Shown: piece by piece, positions 36,101-47,240 of the stretch
Numbering within the stretch: the stretch's first letter is position 1
How the letters are laid out: every line of letters begins with the position of its first letter
Assembly: GCF_040581485.1 (NCBI RefSeq)
Contig: NC_090132.1
Location: 5,777,001 to 5,841,000, forward strand
DNA: 64,000 nt
Source: Linepithema humile
Lineage: Eukaryota > Arthropoda > Insecta > Hymenoptera > Formicidae
Direction of reading: 5' to 3'
The notes under the pieces: model-generated
Told to the model about the DNA's origin: nothing
What the model saw: the letters and a program-made list of their open reading frames with translations, nothing else
Databases searched by the model: none
Position numbers and translations under genes: made by a program

Positions 36101-38349
36101 CGACACGAAGAGACACACGGACGTGAACATCGGCGAGTGCGTGAATGCTCATCGAAAAGGATGACGGATAGGTCGTGGGAGGTAAAAATCACGTAAGGGC
36201 GAACCGAGAGAGGGGAAAAAGAGAGTAGGTGGTGCGCGGCGGACAGGAAGGCGAAGGGACGCTGAAATAATGACGGAAAATTGCGCGCTTCCATGTTACA
36301 CGGCGCACAGCGTCGACACTTAATTCAATTCGATTGCGATACAGTTCAATAATTCGATTAATTAAAAAATATCGCAGAGTCGCTCAGCCGGCCCGATCGG
36401 CTGAGCACCTTCCGCGTCGCAAGAGGCGCAAGGTCTCCGGACGGACGCCCCCCTTTGAGCGCCTCTGGTTAAGAGGGCCGGTGCATCGATGGCGCGCGGA
36501 GTTAGCTAATAGCTGAAACGCACCACTCGATGTTGCCGCATCATCTGTGATTATTTGATTATGAGTATCGAGCGCGCGGTGCGTTCCCGAAAGTCCCCCG
36601 AGCATAGTTGCGCGCGCGAGCGAGTGCGTTCATTGGCGATTTTTGCCGCACGTTCCGCTGCATCGTCACGCTGATCGACAGTCTACCCCCCACCGGTATT
36701 CTCGAATCCGGCTTGGATATTGCGATATTCATTTGACTCCTAAAAACTCTATTAACAAATATTAATAAAAAAAAATGCGCTTTTTACGGACTGTTTCGCA
36801 GTCGAGCAAATTAGGATCCTTATCTCCCGATTGCATTTCTGCATGAGAACCGGCGTTCTTTCGACGCGACGTTTAAACAATTTAGAATTTTGTCACTGCT
36901 CTTTTCCACTTTCTGCAATTACGGTTGTAAAGAATGTTGATATGTGCGTGTATGAAACATGACGATTAATTTTAGTGAAAGTTGCGGATAATTGAAGTAC
37001 GATATCGTCGCGATAGTAATTTTATGCAGAAGATATAAAGGAGAAAATTATTCGTTGACGCATAAATGTGAAATAAAATTAGAAATTAAGATCTTTAATT
37101 TTTGATAAGATGATTATCACAGTTTTAAAAGTTGCGATACGCGCTGCGGTCGATATTTGAAAACACATCTCGACATACGACTGCCGTCAATGTTTAATTA
37201 AAAACAAATGATGCGGTGACGTCTATTTGTGGATTACTTTCTATTAGCTAATTAATTACGCCATATCGATATCGCTCCCGCTATTTCATTAATATAATGA
37301 TAACGACATAATAATGTGACTGCTACAACACGCGATGGTTTTCTAGAAATCCGAAAACACGTCAGTAAGATACTTAAAAATAGCTGACAACGGCGTGCCG
37401 TCGTCGAGAAGCATTCGGGAATGTTATAATCCCGGTGCGGTGTCATAATGATAATAACAACGCGTTAATTAAACTCGCTGATTTATGCGCCTTTCATATT
37501 GTAATTGCTCACCGAACTCGAGTCGAGACGCGGAAAGCGAGCGCGCAGCTACGGTCTCGGACGATCTCTCGCTCGGAGAACCGAGATAATGCGAACGAAT
37601 TAATGAGTCAAGGCGCAATTAATATCGACCACTCGCGTTCGCCGTCTAGCGGCGAAACCTCAATGCTGTCTTTACTTTTACCAGAAAAAAGGAAAAGAAG
37701 CTACGAGAAACGGAAAGATAAGAGCAGATTTTCGTAATTTTCCACGTTATAATCGTAATAGCACAAGAAGAGTGTTTGCTCCGGCAGAAAGTGCGAGTTT
37801 CGCTCGTGCAAATTGCGTATTCTCTTTTCGCTGCTCAATTCAGCTCAAGAGTCTCGAATACAATTCGTTACGATTTAACGTCGGCCGCGGGGGGGAAAGC
37901 GGGCAGACGCAAATCGCTTATTTACACCGTGAACGGTGTAATACGCACGCGCTGGAGGCCATATTTAGTTTACCAACCCGTGGGTATAATGTCTTTTTAG
38001 GTACGTTAATTAACAGTATTCATTTTGCACAAAGGTTTCTAATTACGCACTGTACGGAGCCATAGACTTAGTGCCGCCTCCGCCATGGAAATGTTATGTC
38101 CCTCTTCGCGTCGACATTTAGAGTTCGCGACGTTTGCGCCAGCCAAGTGTTACGAGTGTATAAAGTCGACCATTTCCGGAAACTGATCCTCAACTTCCGG
38201 AAATCGTCATCGGCATCGGTATCGATATAACCACAATTTCTCCTCGTGGTTTGCAAGGTTCGAACGCTGTCGGTTGCGAACGAGAACCAAAATGGTTGGC
38301 CGCCACATTGCGGGTCAATACTTGTCCGGCCGCTTCAGTTAGCAGTCGC

Positions 38350-38376
38350 ATTAATTAATTATAATTAAGTTTTAGT
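38350..38376. promoter_or_regulatory. Tandem TTAATTAATTATAATTAAG homeodomain-core patch
   Basis: Several overlapping TAATTA cores lie in an otherwise GC-rich stretch. Seen directly; function is inference. Confidence 0.25.
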
Positions 38377-40299
38377 TGACGCGGCCGTAGAGCGGAGCGG
38401 GGTAAGCAAGGCAGGTAGCTACGCGACTCGCATTTTGAGCATTACCGATATTATGCAGATTTCACCCCCTTTCGTCGTCGGGGTGTACCCGCTTTCCCCT
38501 CCCGTTTCTGCCATTGCCTCTACTTCACCTTACAACATCACCCTCCCGACCATCGCACCCCCCCCCCCCCGCCGTTCCGGCCGTCCTCGCTCTCCAAGAC
38601 ACGCTCGCTCCTCGTGCCACTTGCCGAGCGAATAGGAAAATGAATTATTTACTTATTTACGGAACGTAAACGGAACTACGGCGAGCGGCTCGTTACTTAC
38701 CTATAGACAGCCGAATTAAAACATTAAGGTTCAAATTACACGTTATCCATAGATGGGGATTATTTGTATCGCGTAATTTCTGCGTAATAAACTCTGACAT
38801 ATAATCGTTTGACAAGTACCGATAAACGTTAATTTACTCAACTTTTTAACAATATTTGTTCGTTCCGGGAAGCAAGCTTCGTACAAATATCTCGCGGTAC
38901 GGGCGCGCTTTGCTGAACTTTCTCCCGTAGAGAAAATTTTCGTGATCAGTCGAGTGTGGAAGAGCGAGGAATAGAACGCGCCCTACGGCCACGACTTCCG
39001 TCTTTCGCGAATGGTTTTGGCAAGGGGTTGCTGAAACGACGTCAGGCGTAGTCCCGAGCGGCGGCAACTGCACGTCGCCGTAAGAAGCTGTTAATCTTCG
39101 GTAATAAACTGTATTTTCATTATAATACGGCATGAATATGCAACGGCGATAATGGCCTTAATATCCCGGCATGCATCTTCCTGTGCTTTACGAGCTGAGC
39201 CTCCTCTGCCGGAATTTGAGGCGTACTCACAGTGGATTTTGCGACGACGTTACTGCCGCCGCTCTCAAGGAGTTCTCCTCCTTAGCACAACGCTCATTCG
39301 CGATCTCCTTTTCCAGACTGCGAACGAATCATATTGTTTCGCCAGTTATTCAGATTGTTCTGTAGATAATAACGCCCGATCACGCAACGTAGAATTGCCG
39401 GAGCCATTCTATTGCTGAAACTTTATCATTTTTAACACTTGTGTTATATAATGTGTTATAATGTGCAATGGAATATTTCCTTGGAAATGTTTCTTGATCT
39501 AAGATATTTTGTACGGTCGCCAAGTCCTCTAATTTAATTAATTAATATTAAAAAAATAAGTTCCAAATACTAACATTATTGATATCTGGAAAAATTTCTC
39601 TCATACAGCAATAAAAGACATAAAAGGCTTCACTCAATCGAGAATCCAAGCTTGTAATGGGTGCGATACGTTACGTATCGCCGTTAATGCGAGCCGACTT
39701 AATGTAAGCAGCGAGCGAAGGAATAATAGTAGCCTACGGACATTCATTTATCTTAGTTTATTGCCAACTGCGAGGAAACAAACACCGCTGGAATACGCAA
39801 CGACGCGCCATTAACCTCTCGGTCGCGTTGCCTGAGCTTAACGGTGTGTCGTGCACTTTTGCCCTGCGCGAAATTTCGCCCTTCGTTCGATGACGACTGA
39901 GCGATACATCGTCGTTAACGTTGCTCCTCATGCCATTGCCACTTGCGCCCGGCACCGCGCGCGCGATATCCTGATTGTGTTAATCCTTTAGAGCGAACGG
40001 GACAAGACCGAGACCAAACATTTACTTTCATTATTCGTATTTATCTGAAGAAAATGAATCGAACTTAAAAGAGATCTATAGTTTGCGTAGGATATAGCAA
40101 ACATAAGCTCGATTGTATTGATAATCGTTGCTTTACTCAAATCACATTCGGATTTTCAACAGAACGGTTTCATACGTTAAGCAAAATATCCTCCGCCGCT
40201 TTATATCCAGAGAAGCTCGGTTAATATTTTAATACTGTCTATGAAAAAATTACTGTCCAAATTTTTGTATTCGCACGATCTCATAATGTTGATTAGTTA

Positions 40300-40303
<4 letters not shown>

Positions 40304-40357
<54 letters not shown>
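40304..40357. repeat. (CT)27 microsatellite
   Basis: An uninterrupted CT run of 54 bases, GA on the minus strand. GA runs are binding targets of GAGA-type factors in insects, which is established for Drosophila but not shown here. Confidence 0.97.
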
Positions 40358-40360
<3 letters not shown>

Positions 40361-42547
40361 CGCTTCGTTCTTTTTATCCTTTATTTCCATAATTTGATGT
40401 ATTTCCGTAATTTTCGTCAATCTATCTCTTTGTCGCTGTTTCACTCGCGGTAACTATTTCTCTAATCTCATAATTAATGATGCAGAGTTCTGCTAACTTC
40501 CTCATTATTCTCTCACTTACCTCACATTCACTCGCGCTAGTTAGATTTAGCTTCTCTAGCTACGTTACAATGCGCATCTCTATTTCGGCAAGAGTTCTGT
40601 CGTCGTAATAAAGAAGGAAAGATAGAGAGGATGTGGGAGGAGGAAAGAAATTCCGTAGGATAACTCCGGTGGAAAACCGAGACGAAATCGGATACCGATC
40701 GACCAAACTGCACGTAATTAGCGTATCCTCGTAACGCGGGCCGAGCGTTGTTTTCTAGTGAAACAAATTAGACCGTTGTGTCGCACGAACGAATAAATTT
40801 AGAGAATGTTTCGCACCAAATGAAAAAAAAAAAAAAAACGAGAGATGCGACCGTGGGCGAGAATAGGTGGATACTGGAGGAAAAAAATTCGAGAGGGTAA
40901 AAATGTTTCTGGCATGGTGTATAATGGACGCATTGCGCGCGAATATAATGAGATTTTACAGTGCAATTCACATAAAGCATCGGAAACAACAAAAGGCTGG
41001 GGTAGAGGGGAGGAGCGCGATAAAAATGCCTGCGCCTAAACACATTATTTCTACCCCATCCTCGCACGCGCTCACTACGCGACGCTTCCAATCTCCGACC
41101 GTCGACTCTCACCGCCCCGTTATCATTCTCTGGACTATTTTTCGCCCACTTTGAAAGTTATTTTGTATTACGGAAAAAATACGATGGCGCATAAATAAAT
41201 AATATCGGCCGCTAATTCGCGAGTTTCGCAACGTAAATCAACCGCGCAGATGTCGCGCAAATTTGACAGCTCCGTCAACGTTCCCCGAGTATCGCGATCT
41301 CGTTTACCTATTTCCATCTTTTTGTCTTGTTGAAACATTTCCGGTCCTTCGACCCTGAATAGCCTTTGAGCGTTGTCGAACGCCAGCGATAGCTTGAAAG
41401 CAAGCGAACAAACTGAACGAGGAAAAGGGAGAAGGACGGTGAAAGAAAATTGAGGTGAGAAAGAGAGAGAGAAAGGAGGGAGCGAGTGGGGGAAGGGCGG
41501 GAGCGAGGAAAGGGGCGATAGAGGCAATCGCGGCAGGGAGCGAGCGAGGGAGGCGGAAGGAGACAAAAAAATCGGAGGGTGCGTTTCGTCGCGCCGATAA
41601 ATTTTGAATGCACCTACCGCCGTCGGGAGAATTAGTAGCCTGTTGGTAATGATCAAAAAAAATTATAAACAAAAGATTCCACGGATGGCAAGCCTTTTTC
41701 GTGGATCAGCGAGGCAAGCGGAGCGCTTGCGAAAAGCTTTGACGGTTCCCGACCTGGCCGACATGGCTCTCTCATTGCCGGCCAAACCTACGACGCTATA
41801 TTTAAAAATCGGCGCGCTCTCCCGGAAACTTTCACTACAAAGGGAAGGGGCCAACCGTTTTACATCGGGTTTATTAAAATCGTGCGCTCGCGGATGAGCT
41901 ATAGCTACATAGTGGACGTACATCGAGTCCAGATATACCTACTTCGATTCGAACTCTCGCGCAAATTGTTTTTCAGCCGAAACTCTTCCCAGTTTCGTCC
42001 GCAACTTGAAGAATTACTAGCAAATGTATCTGTGTAAACCCTCTTTGTCCCTCTGCCGTGTCGTGTATCGTCACTGGATTCGCTCGACCACGCGCGTTGA
42101 CGCAGCGAATTCGTCAATATCATTTATTACGGGAGAACAATACGCCACCGCCAATTCGCGTGCCTGACGCACCATAAAGGATCGCGGCAACAGCGGCAAC
42201 AACCGTTCGCGCGCACGACTCGACACTTTCGAACGGTTGCGCAATAATGGCCCTGCTCTTTAATAATGCGCGCGTTACGAGAATTCGTAATCAAACCAGA
42301 TGCACACAGAGACGCGCGTCAACGCCGGTCAGGCGCGGGCGACGCGGCACACAGAAAAGAGAGAGAGAGAGACAGAGAGAGAGACGGAAAGAGAGAGGAA
42401 AAAAATGATACGCCGTCGTATTGACAAAATCATTGATATAACCGGCGGCCTCGTGCCGGCTTTAAACGCGGGTTTCGCTGATGCAAGTCGCGGTGCCCAC
42501 CCTGATGCGAATGTGAGCTGACGGTGTACCGTGCGTTATGGGGAGAT

Positions 42548-42620
42548 TCATTATTTTTAATTAAACAAAATAATAATACGCTTATTAATTGATTAATTAA
42601 ACATCACGCATGCATTAAGC
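42548..42620. promoter_or_regulatory. TAATTA-rich island
   Basis: TTTTTAATTAAAC, TTATTAATTGATTAATTAAA and GCATGCATTAAGC lie in about 70 bases between CG-rich flanks. This is a dense set of homeodomain cores. Function inferred from density. Confidence 0.25.
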
Positions 42621-44553
42621 TCCTCCATCAATGGCACTGTCAGTTAATCCCTTTGGCTTGCTTGTTACGCTGACTTTTACGCCCGCAGTTTTATCAGGCT
42701 GCATCGATACAGAAAAGTCGAGGCAAGAAACAAAAAATTAATCAATAATGATTACATATATTAGATCTGTTCGAGTTCTTAAACGGACTCTTTGTCTCTG
42801 TAACGCTTATGCCGCCGTAAACTCTTTCTGATAATGGTTAATCGAACGCAAGACATGAATACAACGAATGTAACGATGGATGTGATATCAGTATCTATCC
42901 TTCCGTTTCACTTGCAGACAGATCAGTTTAACTTGGCGAGCAAAACTTTGACAGCTCTCACTCGTATACAGTCATCTTTGCGCATCCGAGTGTCGCATTA
43001 CCAGAAATTTTCAAGGAAAATCGCGGCCCAAGATCTCAACGGCAGTTCTTTAACGTAAATGTACTTAATATAGTCTCACAGCGAGCGGATGCGCGTAAGC
43101 GCGACACGCGCGAAGTGCATAAACTTCCTGGCGCAAAAGCGAAGCTAGAAAACCGTGCAAGTTGCGGTGGCGAATGCGATATAAAACGCCTTTGTCTTGC
43201 AAAAACCCGCAGACGTATATCATGCGAGCCCAGGCCGCGGGCATTGTTTTACTCTCGCATAATTACTGCGAGTCACGTTTTAAAGTTGAATTTCACCTAA
43301 ATAAAGCTTAATATTATTATCGCGGCCACAGCCGAGGCGCTGCTGCCATTATGAGCCGGTTACACTCTCAAATATCGTTATACCGCATGATCGTTTTCGC
43401 GATATTAAGTGCGGTACCGGGTTTTTCCAGTGTTTTTCGTGCGGTGTCGACCGCGACCGGCGTTAATTAGATGCAAGGTGTGGACGTACCTCGCCCCGGG
43501 CTACCACGTGCTTTTGACGTTAACTTCGTGATGCCTTTGCTCGTTAACGACGATGATGTATGTTGGAACCGTTTAAAACTCCGCTGAAACGTCGCACGTT
43601 CTCCCTAAAGCGCGGTTCGAAAATATTTTGTACTTGCAACGCGAAAAATTTAACAAGCGATTTTATCGCACTCCAAAATATCTTCCTAATGTTCTCAGAT
43701 ACTGCGGATCACAAAGACAAAATACAACAAAATCAAATAATACTATTACATTCCAAACGCTATGACTGCTTTCGCGAAAATAATAATGGTACCGGAAGAA
43801 AAATTAATAGCTTTTTGAATAAAAAAAATCACTGATACTAAATGTATAAAGAATATAATCTTTATTACTTATTTATGTTAACGTCTTTATCTTTTAATCA
43901 TGTCATTCAATTGCTATTACTGATAGATATTAATTTTTGAATCTCCAAAAAGCATAACAATATTTCATTGCATATCCGAAACTATTCGCGCAGCTATCGA
44001 CAAAGTCTCTCTCCGAGCGCGGAGGAATCACGCGGAAAAATGACACCATTCTCTCTGGCTTGTAAAATAAATCCGCGAACATTAAAAAATCCATCCGCCG
44101 CATATTTCCATGAGTATCACGAGCGGCGCTGGCACACTCAATTTCCCGTCTTGTGTTCAATACATTTCGCTTCCCCGCAGGAGGCGACGTATTCGTACGT
44201 CACGCCCGAAATAAACGTCAGTTATCGACAATGATCCAATGTTACGTGTATGGAGCCGTTTCTACATACCATTTCACGTCACCGTCCAGTAACGCGCGAT
44301 AGCACCGTAATTTCGCGTTATGCGTTTACCGCGCGAAGCGTCGAAAAAAAAAGAGAAAAATTAGACACCACTCGTTCGTAGACACGGTTGCGGCAAATTT
44401 GTTTATCGGCATGCGAGAGCGCCGGGGCATTAATACACGGGGCGTCACAGCGATAACCATTCTCAATATCCATAATTATTATCAGCGGCGGGCGATGTTG
44501 GCAACCCCGCTGCACCACGTGACTCGTTCCCGTCGAAATAAAATGACAACGTT

Positions 44554-44565
44554 CATTTGCAAATG
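44554..44565. promoter_or_regulatory. 12-bp palindrome CATTTGCAAATG
   Basis: A self-complementary site combining two inverted, overlapping octamer-like halves. POU dimers are known to use palindromic octamer variants; whether this one binds a POU dimer is untested. Confidence 0.3.
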
Positions 44566-44798
44566 CGCGAAAGTGCATTATTTTTATTGGGTTTGTTAGT
44601 AGCCGTTTCCGTCGATGTGGCTCGGCTACTCGTTTGCGCGGATTTGTGTGAGCGCGGGCACACACGCACACACTTGGCCGGACGATGGAATGCATGGTGC
44701 GGACCTACCTACTAAAGGGGGTGCGACAGATCTCACTGGGGGAATACCAGCGTCGATGGATCTCTTTTTCCGGTTCGCAATAGAAAAATTACATCGAT

Positions 44799-44846
44799 AT
44801 CTGGCAACGATACGATCCCGCCAACCGGATCGAATCGTTGCCAGAT
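44799..44846. repeat. Inverted repeat (22-base arms, 4-base loop, two mismatches)
   Basis: Left arm 44799-44820 begins ATCTGGCAACGAT and right arm 44825-44846 ends ATCGTTGCCAGAT; the loop is CCAA. Twenty of 22 positions pair and pairing stops at both outer ends. It would form a tight hairpin in single-stranded DNA or RNA. It is shorter than a normal microRNA precursor. It could be a cruciform-forming site, a transposon-end remnant or a dimeric binding site. Confidence 0.9.
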
Positions 44847-45825
44847 GCGGTATCTTCGGAATTCGAATTTCAATAAGAAGAGCTTTGCGTGGGCAAGCAT
44901 TGTTTTAAATCGCCGTGTTTCGTTGGAAATTTTTCGTGACTGTTGATGAATGCGATGAAGAACGTGGGATGCGTTACAAAAATAAACGAAAACGTTATTA
45001 TAAAAAATATGTTTGGCAAATAATCCGAGATAAAGTTACGAGTATACGTGACGTTAATTGACTTGGGAATATAAATATCGCATATAATTTTGCAGTAACG
45101 CAATATTTACCGATATAATAATTACGGATAATAAGTAACAATTTCCGCTTCTCGTAACGGCAAATAAAACATCCATCCCGTACGCCCCCTCTATTATTTT
45201 TCGCCATCCTCGCCGTTCAAATCGCTAATTGAACTCGTCTCGTTACAACTTTCTCGCGGCACAATCCAATAATGCAACATCCATTTCTGTAACGCTAATC
45301 ACAGCAATTTTACGATGCAATGGGCGAGATCGTCGTATCTACAGTTCTTCATCGTAATTAAAAATTCGTGCAAACATCAGATTCTTCGCCGATCTCCGGA
45401 TCACACAATGGTAATGTAGAGTGAATGAATAGAAAATCACAACGAAAGTAAAACCGATAAAGAACTCTCCGACGTGTTTTCTTAAACGTTCACATTTTAT
45501 CTCTGAAGCTAAGTTGTCGGGGAGTTAAAAATCCGATTGATATTCCGATTATCAAGATACGGATAAAGTACAACATTTTTCCGAAAGGTATAGATTAGAA
45601 TGACCGATGGTGGTAGGCGAATGAGAAAGTACGAAGAGAGCGCGAAAAAAGGCGCCGGCGGCAAACTGGAAATCGGCGTGGCCGACCACTTTTCGACCGC
45701 GGTATGCAAATCGGGCACGCGGTAACGCGCCGACGATTATACCTGGCACGCGTGCAACCAAACCGTCGTCGGTGGAAAAAAGAGCTGCAAGGAGACAAAA
45801 AGTACGAGCATATGGAGGGGTGGTT

Positions 45826-45877
45826 GCGGCGGCGGCGGCGGCGGTAGTGGCGGCGACGGCGGTGGTGGTAGTGGACC
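45826..45877. repeat. GGC/GGT triplet repeat
   Basis: Imperfect GGC, GAC and GGT units create open frames on both strands. Annotated as simple repeat only. Confidence 0.88.
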
Positions 45878-46163
45878 GCGGTAGTGGAAAAAAGTCGCGG
45901 ACGACGAACGTTGTAAAAATCCGGGAGGGCCCCGGCACCAATCGGGCGCATTGTGTCCACCCGGCGAACAATACCGTCGCTGCTCGAGCGACTGACGCAT
46001 TTTCGCACGAATTGGGCAGTATTGTTGGATTTTTCAAATTGTATTTTTAGCCGGTGCTGGTGTCGATGCGAGGACAAAAATTGCCTGTCGGCCGCGTCTT
46101 TCGCGTACCTACACCGTCCCTTCATCGCCCTGTCGTTCTACATCGCCCTTTCGTTCCCTCCTC

Positions 46164-46187
46164 TTTTTTTTTTTTTTTTTTTTTTTT
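46164..46187. repeat. Poly-T run, 24 bases
   Basis: A T24 homopolymer on the plus strand (A24 on minus) between CT-rich and GC-rich sequence. It could be the poly(A) end of a retroposed sequence, but no coding remnant was recognised beside it. Confidence 0.95.
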
Positions 46188-46433
46188 CGAGCGTGTGCGG
46201 CTGCGGGTCGCCGCCTATACGGCCGTTGCGGATAAAGCGATGTTCTTCCGAAGCGCGCCAAGTGCAATTCACGATGCCGAGAGGATTGATGGTTACAGAT
46301 CGCACGTGTTTGCGGTAAGAACACGCGGATAAAAAGCGATAAGATCGTAGCGTTTCGGACAATGTTGTAGGTGTAATGTTTCTTTGGGTTGTAGTTTTTC
46401 CGGGGATGTAGTTTATTTTGCAGTTAGCTGTAC

Positions 46434-46456
46434 ATGCATAGAATGTATATGCAAAT
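46434..46456. promoter_or_regulatory. ATGCAT plus octamer ATGCAAAT pair
   Basis: ATGCAT at 46434-46439 and ATGCAAAT at 46449-46456 lie on one face of a 23-base element. POU proteins bind both half-sites in various dimer arrangements. Inference only. Confidence 0.25.
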
Positions 46457-47164
46457 GTAAAAATATTTTTCTTTTTAAGAACTGCAACCATTGTGATAAC
46501 TTGAGATATATATCCAACGTGAAATACATAATGATAGAAAAATAACGGTAAAGAAAAGAAGAGCATAATTCGTAACGTACACCGTATTCGTTATGCTTTT
46601 AAACGTATTACAAGTAAAATGCGAGGAACTTGAAAAGGTGCGATCAAGGAGTTTTACGGTAAATGCAGCCGTCCAAATGCTTGAGCGATTTCCCGAAAGG
46701 GAGGCGTCCCCCCCTCGACAAGGAAAGTACCGCTTGTCTGGTTGAGTGACAATCAAAGGCTACAACAGTACGCACCCTCGTTCCTCGATACAAGGAGCCG
46801 AGGTACAGTCGCTTGTCTGCAGCGGGCATTCCTAGTACAGTAATCTTATTAAATTTACATATTAATCAACGGATTTTAATTATCCCCAACCCCCGCTGAG
46901 CCTTGGCGAAGGAAAGGGAGAGCCGAGAGCGGAGGAGAAGAACGACGGTAGAAGAGAGATGACGCAAGACGGAGAGAGACCGAGACAACGGATGGCGACG
47001 AGGTGGATCGGCAAAGTGCGGTCGAGCGAGAGAGAGGCGTGTAGTCGTAGGGAGAGAGAATGAAAGAGAAGAGAGGGAGAAACAGAGACGGGACGAGAAG
47101 AGGTAGAGAGAGAGACGGAGAGCTCCACCCTTGCGCGGCGGTGGCGGTAGCGGTGGCGGAGACC

Positions 47165-47240
47165 GAGCCAGCTCTCGTAATTTACATTAATCCAATAATT
47201 GCATGGAGGTTTCCTAATTAGAAATTCAAATGAGGTGGTG
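47165..47240. promoter_or_regulatory. TAAT-core island flanked by GA-rich and GC-rich DNA
   Basis: GTAATTTACATTAATCC, AATAATTGCATGG and CCTAATTAGAAATTC lie in 70 bases. The sequence contrasts sharply with the purine-rich block at 46.9-47.1 kb. A candidate enhancer core by motif density. Confidence 0.3.

Larger units (their letters stand above)
29622..41000. other. Upstream flank of pdm3, part 1: noncoding DNA with candidate regulatory patches
   Basis: No coding gene is supported. The longest minus-strand frame (169 codons, 31548-32057) derives from a CpG-rich GGC-repeat patch and contains a poly-Pro run. Strong splice-donor-like sites facing the pdm3 direction occur at 33658, 38700 and 40520 and could mark 5' noncoding exons. 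TAAT-rich patches, octamer sites (33149, 34464) and microsatellites are present and are listed separately. Confidence 0.5.

Noticed and set aside
41168..41672. Overlapping 162-, 122- and 101-codon minus-strand frames
   Set aside because: All three frames are open together because the plus strand is GA-rich. This is typical of low-complexity sequence, not coding.
45552..46125. Frames of 161 and 176 codons on the minus strand
   Set aside because: They span a GGC/GGT triplet repeat and are open in several frames on both strands.
46164..46187. T24 run as evidence of a retroposon inserted on the minus strand
   Set aside because: No target-site duplication or coding remnant was recognised beside it; kept only as a homopolymer.
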